From NCBI GenBank assembly GCA_050299835.1, contig JBNKWP010000015.1:18980-82979 (forward strand): DNA of 64,000 nucleotides. Reading direction: 5' to 3'. A program made the position numbers and the translations under genes. Of this stretch, positions 25,212 to 43,606 are shown piece after piece. The stretch comes from JAJDOD01 sp050299835 (GTDB lineage: Bacteria > Pseudomonadota > Alphaproteobacteria > Rhodobacterales > Rhodobacteraceae). The notes under the pieces were generated by a model, which was not told the DNA's origin, ran no database searches, and saw only the letters and a program-made list of their open reading frames with translations. Within the stretch, counting starts at the first letter, position 1, and the number at the start of each line of letters is the position of its first letter.

Positions 25212-26662
25212 TCAGGGGCGTTCGGTGCTGGCTTCGATCTCGGAACACGGCCCCTGAAGCCCAAGCAGATCCATCGGGCAGACCCGATAGCTGTAGGTGC
25301 GGTCGGCGGACAGGCCGATATCCCGCAACTGGTCCGCCCGTAAGACATCGGGGCCTGTTATCGGCACGGTCGCGTCGCCTCGGTACACCGCGACGCCGGT
25401 CGCTTTTTCGGGCAGCAGCCAGGACAGCGCCACCGAGGTCGGCGTCGTATCTGTGACCTTCAGATCGTCGACGGAGGTCGCTAGCCGCACGTGTACGCCG
25501 TATTCGGGGCTTTGGCCGTTCAGGCCGTATGCGCCCGACACCGCGATCAGGAAACGGACGGGACTGTCGGGGTCGAGCTCTGCGGGAATGTCGACGTCGA
25601 ATTCCGTCGCATGGCCGACGCGAAATCGTCCGAGATAGTCAATCTGGTCCCCCTGGACGATGGACAGGTCGATGTCGGCACCGCCGGCGGTCATGGTTCG
25701 CAGCCTGACGGTAGCGTCTCGCGGAACCAGAGGGGCATCGGAACCGGCGAGTTCGACCGGCAGTCCGTCGAAATTCGCTATCGTTCCATCTGGCAGGCGC
25801 CAGAAAAGCGCCAGCGTGTCGTCGTCCGGAAGCGGCAGCGGTTGTGGGGCCTGATCTCCGATCGCGACACTGACATCGGACTCGCCGATCAGCACAACGG
25901 AACCGCTGCGACCGGTCAGAGTGGTGTCGCCGGTGGCGCCGATGATTTGCACCGGTTCGCCGCCTGGCATCGCGTCGGACCAGTGCAGCCGCTTGAGTGA
26001 CAGATCGGATATTTCGCCGCTTACAACTTCGACCCTAGCCGGAGCCAGCGCCTGCGCCGTCGATACCAGGAACGCACCCGCCATCATCGCCAGAGGTGTG
26101 TCGCCGCTGGCGACCGCTGCAATTTGGCGGCTTGCGGCGTCAGCGACGGCCATCGGGAAAGCTTCGGGATCGCCCGAGAACCGGATCGCCCCCATATCTA
26201 GCACCGACGGTTCGGAGCCGATGTCAACTTGGTGCAAGGTGTCGGCGAGGTCGCGGCGGAGAATGTAGCGCCCTGGCGGCAGAGACAGTGCCTGCCCGAC
26301 CGACAAGGGCGACACCAGAATTCCGTCGTCGCTGAAAACCGCGAACTCGCCTGCCGATCCGGCCGGAGCATCGATTGCGAGAAGCGACAACCCGATATCG
26401 TTTCGGCGGTTCTCGCGCACATCAAATTCCCGGCTGCGCCAGGGATAGGCGCCGAGCCCGAAGCGATAAGTGCCGTCCGGCAGGGTGATGGTCTCGTTCG
26501 GATAGCCGGATGCGACGGGCGCCGCGACGGCCCCTGCGCTGGCTTCGTAGACTGAGAGCGGCTGTGCAAAGTCCCGATTTTCGGCGGTGAAGGTCAGGTC
26601 TGCGGCGAAGACAGCTTGCAGTCCCAGACCCGCGAGAAGCCCGGTATATACCGCAATCCGGA

Positions 26663-26666
<4 letters not shown>
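25212..26666 (-). CDS. Secreted protein with C-terminal fibronectin type III domain
   Basis: The 484-residue protein has a signal peptide (MIRIAVYTGLLAGLGLQAVFA) and is otherwise rich in beta strands. Residues about 395-484 read as a fibronectin type III domain (TSVALSWLLPEKATGVAVYRG, then SADRTYSYRVCPMDLLGLQG). No catalytic motif is seen. The start overlaps the stop of the giant RHS gene (ATGA), so the two are made together. It ends the three-gene operon. It may bind or anchor the RHS protein outside the cytoplasm. Confidence 0.78.
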
Positions 26667-37209
<10,543 letters not shown>

Positions 37210-37213
<4 letters not shown>

Positions 37214-38721
37214 TTGCCGTCCTCCGCGAAAAGCCCTGCCAGCGAATCCGGCGCCGAACGGGGATAGGCGCCGGTTGGCGGCGAAACGCCGTCAGCCATC
37301 AGCTCAAGCGTAAGTGAGATTTGCCGTTCATTTGCCGGTTCGTCGCGCGTGCCGCGCAGCTCGATGCTCATTTCCTGGCTTGCCCGCAGCCACTGGACAT
37401 CTCCCTCGAGCGTGCCGCCGGTGTTCAGGTCGGACCAGATCGCGGACAGGTCGTGTGACCCGGTACCGATGCGATAATACCCGTCTTGCGGTGCCTTGAG
37501 GCGGATCAGCGGCGATTGCTCTGCCGGCTCCAGCACCACGGTTTGCCAAGGCGCGATGGTGATTTCACCAGCAGCCTCGGTTGCATTTGCCCAGCGGCCG
37601 TCCGGCAGCCGCAGGCGGAAGAGCACCTTGACGGTCGCCTCCAGCGCGACTTCCTGCCAGTAGTCGTCGTCGCTGCGGAACTCGACGGCAATGTGCTGTC
37701 CGCGCTCTGCGGGGAGGGTCCAGGTATCGAACGCCAGCTGCTCGCCGGTCGGCACGTCGTACCAGGCCGGCGTGAGGCGCGGATGCCCCCCGGAATCGAC
37801 TAGCTCGAGGACCAGCTCTCCGGACTGCGGAACGACGATCGCAAAGAAATCCCTGTCCACGCGGGGCATGAGCCGGAACAGAAGCAAATCCTCCGGTTCC
37901 AGCGGCCGGGCATCGGCAATGGTGTCGTCGGGCTCGGCATAGGGTTCGGGCGAGAAGTCGACACGGACGGTGAGCGGGGTCTCCAGCGCGACTTCCTGCC
38001 AGTAGTCATCGTCGCTGCGGAACTCGGCGTAATAGGTGGTGCCGGCGGTGACGCGGATGGTCGGTTCCCAGGCGTTGTCGCTGCGCAGCGGCTCACCGTC
38101 GGCGCCGCGCCAGATGACCGAGGGCCGCGGGTGTCCGCCGCCGTCGAGCACCCGGGCGATCAGCGCGCCATCGGCCGGCGCGGTGACGGCGAAGACATCG
38201 CGGTCGACGCGGGGCATCAGGCGGAACTGCATCTCGGTGCCGGGGTCCAGCGGCCGGGCATCGGCGATGGTGTCGTCGGGCTCGGCATAGGGCTCGGGCG
38301 AAAAGTCGACGCGCAGATCAACGTCAACCGACGACTCCGGTGCCCCGGCCAAGCGAACAGACAGGCCGACGGAACGCGCCGCGCCGACGAAGATGCCTTC
38401 ATCGTAGGCCAACTGTTCACCGGTCTCGCGGTCCAGCCAGGCCAACGTCACGCCTTCGGGAACGCCTCCGCCCACGAGGCGCAGGACGCCCGGCGCCGAG
38501 GGTTCCATCGCGACCATACTTTCCGATCTGGCGGCGGTCAGCGTGATTGCGATGCGGTCTGTATCGGTCGGATCGATCGACAGGTCTTGTGCCCTGGACG
38601 GGCCGGGCACCGAAAGAAGCAGCAGGAGAAGGATGCCGCAAGTACATGTTCTCGCGGTTTTGAGGCCCGACCGGGAGTACCGGAGTGCGAATCGCGCAAC
38701 ACGGTCATTCAGGAACTTCAT
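37210..38721 (-). CDS. Secreted protein with tandem PPC-like repeats
   Basis: The 503-residue protein has an N-terminal export signal with a long hydrophobic core (ILLLLLLSVPGPSRA). It contains two tandem copies of a domain of about 115 residues, each opening with VDFSPEPYAEPDDTIADARPL, then FRLMPRVDRD-FA and ending with EFRSDDDYWQEVALE. They resemble bacterial pre-peptidase C-terminal (PPC) beta-sandwich domains, which often flank secreted enzymes. A third, weaker copy may lie near the C terminus. It starts at the ATG at 38721; the frame is open to 38799 but without export-signal logic. It is the first gene of the RHS operon and overlaps its start. Confidence 0.8.
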
Positions 38722-38929
38722 TTGGCAGTCGTAACATATTCGTCGGCGGTGTGACGATTTTGCTGCGGGCGGTGGCGCGAATCCCATTGATTCAATCAAA
38801 CGTCTCTCGCAAGCGGCTCCGAAAATGCCCCGCAGAGTGCCCCTCGGGTGTGGAGGGAGCGCCGCCCGGCGAACCGGACGAGGCTGTACCAGCGGCGCTT
38901 ACAGGAAGTCCGGGTCCATCCCTCCCACC
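38722..38929. promoter_or_regulatory. Upstream region of the RHS operon
   Basis: These 208 bases between the operon and the IS6-family element must hold the operon promoter unless transcription enters from the element. I see no clear -35/-10 pair. The sequence next to the element is GC-rich and has no target duplication with the other side. Confidence 0.35.
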
Positions 38930-39740
38930 GGGATTGCCAACCTATTTTCGTCTGATTGAGCGGAGTGGGGTCCTTGCCGGTCAAGCGGTCATTTCGGTAG
39001 CATAATCTTTCCAGAGGCCGAAAGCGTCGGCCCGGGCGTGGCGGTATGAGATTGCGGAGAGTTGATAGCGGCGGGGTCGAAAGACGACGTTGATTTGATC
39101 ATGGGTAGTCAAGAATCTCTGTACCTGCCTGGGTGATTTGAACCGGCCCATGAGCTTCTCTCGCTTCCGGGTAGGTCGGTGCGAGCCCTCGATCCGGTTA
39201 TTGATCCCTTTGTGAGCGCGGCGGTCGGCGTCCGGGACCAACTGACGGATCGGTTTGATATAGCTGCGCAACTTGTCCGTGATGATAACGCGGGGCAGGC
39301 CAAAACGGGCGATCAGTTGCCGCAAGAAGCGCCTGGCCGCTTTGGCGTTTCGCCTTGGCTGCACCAGAATATCGAGCACATCCCCGCTCCCATCCACGGC
39401 CCGCCACAACCACATCTTCGCGCCGTTGATCGGCACGACAACTTCATCGAGGTGCCACTTATCTGCTGCAGCGGGCCGGTCGCGCTTGATGCAATGTGCG
39501 AAATGCCGACCAAACCGGTTCATCCATTTGCGAACGGTTTCCCGGCTGACGATTACACCTCGTTCGGCTGGCAGATCCTCTACATCCGCCGTGCTTAGCG
39601 CGAACCGGTGGTAGATCCACACGGCGTAGGCGATGATCTCGCGCGGGAAACGAAAGCCTTTCAGGCGCGGCATCTCAGCTGGTATTTTTTCATGACGACC
39701 GCCTAAACCCCACCGCAGCCGACGACAAGTTGGCAATCCC
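38930..39740. mobile_element. IS6-family insertion sequence
   Basis: GGGATTGCCAAC at 38930-38941 and its inverted copy GTTGGCAATCCC at 39729-39740 are perfect 12-base terminal repeats that enclose an 811-base element with one transposase gene. Size and layout fit IS6. The eight bases outside each end (CTCCCACC on the left, CTCCGGTC on the right) differ, so there is no target-site duplication. This suggests a rearrangement after insertion. On its left is the RHS operon, on its right a cut RHS fragment. Confidence 0.85.
38981..39673 (-). CDS. IS6-family transposase
   Basis: The 230-residue protein is a full-length IS6-type DDE transposase. It begins MPRLKGFRFPREIIAYAVW. The first catalytic Asp is in DKWHLDEVVVPINGAKMWLWRAVD, the second in PRVIITDKLRSY, and the Glu in NNRIEGSHRPTRKRE. 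I use the ATG at 39673; the frame runs open to 39790 beyond the element. It inserts by replicative cointegration. Confidence 0.92.
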   Translation of the reverse strand: MPRLKGFRFPREIIAYAVWIYHRFALSTADVEDLPAERGVIVSRETVRKWMNRFGRHFAHCIKRDRPAAADKWHLDEVVVPINGAKMWLWRAVDGSGDVLDILVQPRRNAKAARRFLRQLIARFGLPRVIITDKLRSYIKPIRQLVPDADRRAHKGINNRIEGSHRPTRKREKLMGRFKSPRQVQRFLTTHDQINVVFRPRRYQLSAISYRHARADAFGLWKDYATEMTA

Positions 39741-40416
39741 CTCCGGTCGCATGAACTTGCGCCGAGACACTGTCCAGCCGAATGCCTCACGCACGCTCAC
39801 GCGCGACATCGGTCGCAGACTTGTTTTTGTTGAAACGGGCATCCCTGCAGTTGACGGGGGAACACCGATACCGACGGAGGATTACACCTACGATCTCGAA
39901 GAGAACCGAGTGACGTCTCATTTGGCGAGCGGTTACGTTTATGATGTCGATCACAAACTATTGGAGAACTCGAACTATCGTTATGCGTACGATGTCGAGG
40001 GCAACCTGATTTCGCGTGAAAACAAAGCCACCTTGGAGAACTGGACACCATCCTGGGATGCACAGGACCTGTTGACGTCGATTTTATCTTCCGACGGTTG
40101 GTCCATTGTGTTCACCTACGATGTGAAGGGAAGGCGGACATCCAAGACCTATATCGACGCGGCAGGGAATGCCGTTGAAACGGTGTATGTCTATGACGGA
40201 CCCAACGCGCTCTTGGAGTTCAAAACTGAGAATGGTGTGACGACCTCGCGGCGCTGGTTGAACTCTTATGGCCTAGACCAGCGCTTTGCGTTCGAACAAT
40301 GCGCGAATGGCACTCCGACACCGGGCACCGGCATCGTCTATGAAATCTTTACCGATCACCTCGGAAGTGTAGTTGCCGTTGTAGACACCACGACAAATTG
40401 GCCGTTGCCGGGTTGA
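39741..40416 (+). pseudogene. RHS gene fragment cut by the IS element
   Basis: The frame entering from the IS end reads YD repeats (PTEDYTYDLEENRVTSH, YRYAYDVEGNLISRENK, VFTYDVKGRRTSKTY) and reaches an RHS-core-like FTDHLGSVVAVVDTTTNW before a stop at 40414. The N-terminal part was lost at the IS junction, and the core is incomplete because it lacks the DPxG-L end. It resembles the remnant at 60-290 more than the giant RHS gene. Any start in the IS end is accidental. Confidence 0.75.
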
Positions 40417-41231
40417 AGTTGATCGAGCTTCGCGCGCGCCGCGCCCGGCTGGAAGCGGAACGGGAGGAGGCCAATACGATCACCTTCCCGGCAGACTTGC
40501 GGGCTTTGGACAGTGAAGCCGCCCGCGACCAGATCGAAGGCCAGCGTGTACTCTTCGAGCACATTGTGGATATTGAAGGCCAGCCCGCTCCCGATATCCC
40601 GGACAATGACAAAACTATCGGCGAATTCTATGAAGCGGTTCGGCTGGCGGCCTATGCATTGAACCCAGATTTCGAGTTGAGCTCTCAGATCACTGGTCCC
40701 CTGGTGCCGATAGTTGTGACAAGCCTTATGGATCTTGATGCCGCTGTCGGCTTGGTCCTGACCCAAGGAGAAGGTGCGACCGGGACGCCATTTGAAACCG
40801 GCCCAGATGATCTGGCACACTATTACCGCTTCAGGGAGGTTCAACTTGAACGCCGCCTGGTCTGGGATCCTGACGCAGAAGCCCTAAAGCTCGGAGATGT
40901 GTTTGCCCGGCCAGACATCTACGCCGCCAAATCGCCACCCGCCTCCGGCTATGACGGGAGCATCCCCCAGGAGATTCGGTCGCTTTCGGATGCATTCAAC
41001 AAGAGATACTCAGAGATGCTGGTTGCGCTGGAGCAGATTTGGGGCGCAGGCGCGCATTCGGCACTCTTGCGGTCCATGGAACTTATGTTCCAGCTAAGGC
41101 CCATCGCACAACAGATGATGCGTTACGATGACGGGACGGGGCTTGGCTTTATCCCAGAGTTCCGCTTTCAGGAACACTTGAGCTTGATTAGAACTGACGA
41201 TGCATTGATGGTGTTTGAGGATCGAAAGTAA
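40398..41231 (+). CDS. Ferritin-like (iminophenyl-pyruvate dimer synthase-type) protein, N-terminally cut
   Basis: The 277-residue open frame matches the PF12902-type ferritin-like domain known from VioB/RebD-like enzymes. It shows TIGEFYEAVRLAAYAL, then HYYRFREVQLERRLVWDPDA, and SLSDAFNKRYSEMLVALEQIW with LLRSMELMFQLRPIAQQMM. The first open codon is a TTG at 40398 inside the tail of the RHS fragment, not a normal start. The real N terminus was probably lost by fusion to that fragment. Whether this is still expressed is unclear. Confidence 0.6.
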   Translation: MAVAGLKLIELRARRARLEAEREEANTITFPADLRALDSEAARDQIEGQRVLFEHIVDIEGQPAPDIPDNDKTIGEFYEAVRLAAYALNPDFELSSQITGPLVPIVVTSLMDLDAAVGLVLTQGEGATGTPFETGPDDLAHYYRFREVQLERRLVWDPDAEALKLGDVFARPDIYAAKSPPASGYDGSIPQEIRSLSDAFNKRYSEMLVALEQIWGAGAHSALLRSMELMFQLRPIAQQMMRYDDGTGLGFIPEFRFQEHLSLIRTDDALMVFEDRK

Positions 41232-41246
41232 CGATAACTAGGAATT

Positions 41247-41307
41247 GTTGTTACCATGAGCCACGCAGCCGCTGATCGGACAGGGCGGTGACGATATTGG
41301 CCCGTCC
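41247..41307. repeat. Hairpin repeat, left copy
   Basis: GTTGTTACC (41247-41255) can pair with GGTGACGAT (41287-41295), partly by G-T pairs, around an inner CCG/CGG hairpin. The unit resembles 47641-47707 (shared GAGCCACGC, CCGCTG, ACGATA-TGGCCC). It sits just after the ferritin-like gene and in front of the racemase/ligase module. Confidence 0.6.
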
Positions 41308-41376
41308 CTATCCATAGCGACTTCACTCTCGTGCCCTTGGATGCTGAGGGGCGGCCGATTCAATGGTAGCAAAGAT

Positions 41377-41727
41377 TTAGTTGGGGTTCTTTTGCTGCAC
41401 CCGTTCTGATCGGAGTTCGCCAGTTGATAAGCTGCCTTCCAGCTCCTGGTCACGACTATCGAGCTCTCTTATGAGCTGACGCGCACATTCGCGAATGCGA
41501 CGCTTTGCGAACTCATCCACTTCTGCATCATCCTCCGCGAGAAGAAAAACAGCCTCCGGCGGCACAATCGCTCCAAGGAAACGCCCATACCTGTCAAAGC
41601 CGGTAATCGTTTTTCTGCCATAGGAATCTTGGATGAAGTCAGGAAACCGACGACGTCCCTCGGTCGTCGGAAAAACAATAGTCTCTGTGCCACTTCGCAC
41701 CGAGCGATTTGGTTTTGGTTTGGCCAT
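41377..41727 (-). CDS. Small Phd/YefM-like protein
   Basis: The 116-residue protein has a central FPDFIQDSYGRKTITGFDRYGRFLGAIVPPEAVFLL that looks like the N-terminal fold of Phd/YefM antitoxins (usual form FSELL...I.ITRHGKPVAALVPPED). The C terminus is charged and probably disordered. I see no partner toxin of a known type; the gene upstream (41745-42455) on the same strand, 17 bases away, encodes an unknown 236-residue protein that could be the partner. Function is tentative. Confidence 0.55.
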   Translation of the reverse strand: MAKPKPNRSVRSGTETIVFPTTEGRRRFPDFIQDSYGRKTITGFDRYGRFLGAIVPPEAVFLLAEDDAEVDEFAKRRIRECARQLIRELDSRDQELEGSLSTGELRSERVQQKNPN

Positions 41728-41744
41728 TCAAAGCTCTCTTCGTT

Positions 41745-42455
41745 TTATTGATGATCATGCGGAAGGCTGTCATTCAGCGTGATCTTTATTGCAGGCGGCA
41801 TCAGCGAATGCTCCGGCGTAATGTCCGCGGTTACGCTAACCGTCGGATCGGAATTGCGTATCTTGGCGGAGCGAATTTCAAGGCCCGTAATAGATCTTTC
41901 GGTTGTTACAAAAGTAATCTCGCAATTACTCAGTAAATCCTCAGAAGAATTTTCTTGGGCTATTTCAAACTCTATTCCTGCATCAACATACCGATTACCC
42001 GTTAATTCAACTTCAGAAATAACGTCGGTGCCCGGCAGTATTAATATCCAGGTCTGCCTGTTCGGACGAACCGGCTCTTCTTCCAGATCCTTGGCATTGG
42101 CAAAGAGCTGGCGCAACGCGTCCGGCAACGCCGGGAACACGGTTCCGGCAGGCGCAGCCCAACGACCGGCAAACCGACCGCCGCCAGGGGGCAGCCCGTC
42201 AGGATCGCCGTCCTCGAAGATCTCAACAACGACCCAATGCTTGGATGTCGGCGACTTGCGGACACACACGAAAGCATATGGGTGGACGCGGGTGATCGCC
42301 GACAGAGCGGTTTCGTGCTCGCGGCTGAACGCATCTAGATCTTCGGACAGCTGATCGACCAGCTCGAGAACCATATCGAACGCTTCATCATCGAGACGGC
42401 GAATGCAATCGCCCATCTTTTTGCTGATCGTGACTTTGGTTTCCGAGATGGCCAT
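41745..42455 (-). CDS. Hypothetical protein of the racemase/ligase module
   Basis: The 236-residue protein starts MAISETKVTISKKMGD. The first half is helical and charged (LDDEAFDMVLELVDQLSEDLDAFSREHETAL), with an alpha-beta stretch containing WVVVEIFEDGDPDGLPPGGG; the last 90 residues are strand-rich. No family was recognised. An ATG at 42455 is used; the frame is open to 42500. It is divergent from the ATP-grasp gene, sharing a 92-base control region. Confidence 0.65.
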   Translation of the reverse strand: MAISETKVTISKKMGDCIRRLDDEAFDMVLELVDQLSEDLDAFSREHETALSAITRVHPYAFVCVRKSPTSKHWVVVEIFEDGDPDGLPPGGGRFAGRWAAPAGTVFPALPDALRQLFANAKDLEEEPVRPNRQTWILILPGTDVISEVELTGNRYVDAGIEFEIAQENSSEDLLSNCEITFVTTERSITGLEIRSAKIRNSDPTVSVTADITPEHSLMPPAIKITLNDSLPHDHQ

Positions 42456-42547
42456 GAGCGTCACGTTAGTACAAAAATACCAACATCGCAAGTATGGCAC
42501 TATTTGACCGTGTTGACGGTTGCTTGTACTTTTGAAGGAAAGAGTCT

Positions 42548-43606
42548 ATGTTGTACAACATGTGCGCTCTCCTCCGATCACCCCCAAGGACGCTGAAGCC
42601 GCTCGATGTCGACGGCGTGATTTTCCTTGCAGATATGATTGATCCGACAAATCGCAATACGTCTTTTGCCAATCGTCGCGATCTGGAGAAGACCACGCCA
42701 GACACCCGAGACGAAGTTCTGAATGGCCTTCGCAAGGCCGGATATGCCGCCGTTCACATGCAGCATCCCGCTGAATTGACACAAGATATTGCCAAATCGC
42801 AGCGCCATATTGTCCTCTCGACCTATGGCGGCGAAGTTCATCGCAGCCGTACCACTTGGGCGCCGGCGATTTGTGAAGCCCATGGCATTCCCTATGTCGG
42901 ACTTGATGCCTATGGGCAGGGGATCTGCCACAGCAAGATGGCTGGCAAGGCGCTGGCCCGGGAATCAGGCCTCAAAACACCGCGCGCGCGTGAATATCAT
43001 TCCGCTGCTGCCCTGCGCCATCTCAGCGACTGGACCTTTCCGGTCATCGTGAAGCCGTCGGCCGAAGGCTCCTCAATCGGAATCAGCCAAAGCAGCATCG
43101 CCCAGAACATCATTGAACTGCGCGCAACGGCCGAGGCGCTGTTCGCCGAGCTCGACGCGGCCGTGATGGTGGAAGAGTTTGTCTCAGGTCGCGAAGTGTC
43201 CTTTGCCGCAATCCAGGCCGAAGAGGGCGTTTACGCCTCCTTCAATGAGGTCATCGTGAAAGGATCGCCAGATTACTTTGAAACGCGCGTCTGGGACGCA
43301 AACGAAAAATATCACGGGCATCTACCGCGTCAGGTCGTGTCGATTGACGACGAGCTTCATGCCGATGATCGTCAAGCGCTCTTGCGGTTTCTGACCGCGC
43401 TTGGCCCCTATGGATACATCCGGCTTGATGGACGTCTGACCGGCGGACGCCTGCATTTTCTGGAAGCCACGCCGGATGCGTGGCTCGGAGAAGGCGGCCA
43501 GCTAAGCCAGGGATTTGTCAACGAAGGTTGGGCCTATCACCAGGTTATCGGCACCATCATGGAAACAGCGCGCGCACGACTTCCCAATCCAGCTGCCACT
43601 GGCTGA
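42548..43606 (+). CDS. ATP-grasp ligase, D-Ala-D-Ala ligase-like
   Basis: The 352-residue protein has a nucleotide-binding PVIVKPSAEGSSIGISQ, a lid and metal segment MVEEFVSGREVSFAAI, and a C-terminal YGYIRLDGRLTGGRLHFLEATPDAWLG. These are the D-Ala-D-Ala ligase-type ATP-grasp motifs. In the last motif the usual E-x-N-T/P reads E-A-T-P, so a metal-binding Asn is replaced by Thr. It joins an amine or amino acid to an acyl-phosphate. The neighbouring amino-acid racemase suggests D-amino-acid substrates. Its 3' end overlaps the oppositely oriented STAND gene by 50 bases. Confidence 0.82.
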   Translation: MLYNMCALLRSPPRTLKPLDVDGVIFLADMIDPTNRNTSFANRRDLEKTTPDTRDEVLNGLRKAGYAAVHMQHPAELTQDIAKSQRHIVLSTYGGEVHRSRTTWAPAICEAHGIPYVGLDAYGQGICHSKMAGKALARESGLKTPRAREYHSAAALRHLSDWTFPVIVKPSAEGSSIGISQSSIAQNIIELRATAEALFAELDAAVMVEEFVSGREVSFAAIQAEEGVYASFNEVIVKGSPDYFETRVWDANEKYHGHLPRQVVSIDDELHADDRQALLRFLTALGPYGYIRLDGRLTGGRLHFLEATPDAWLGEGGQLSQGFVNEGWAYHQVIGTIMETARARLPNPAATG

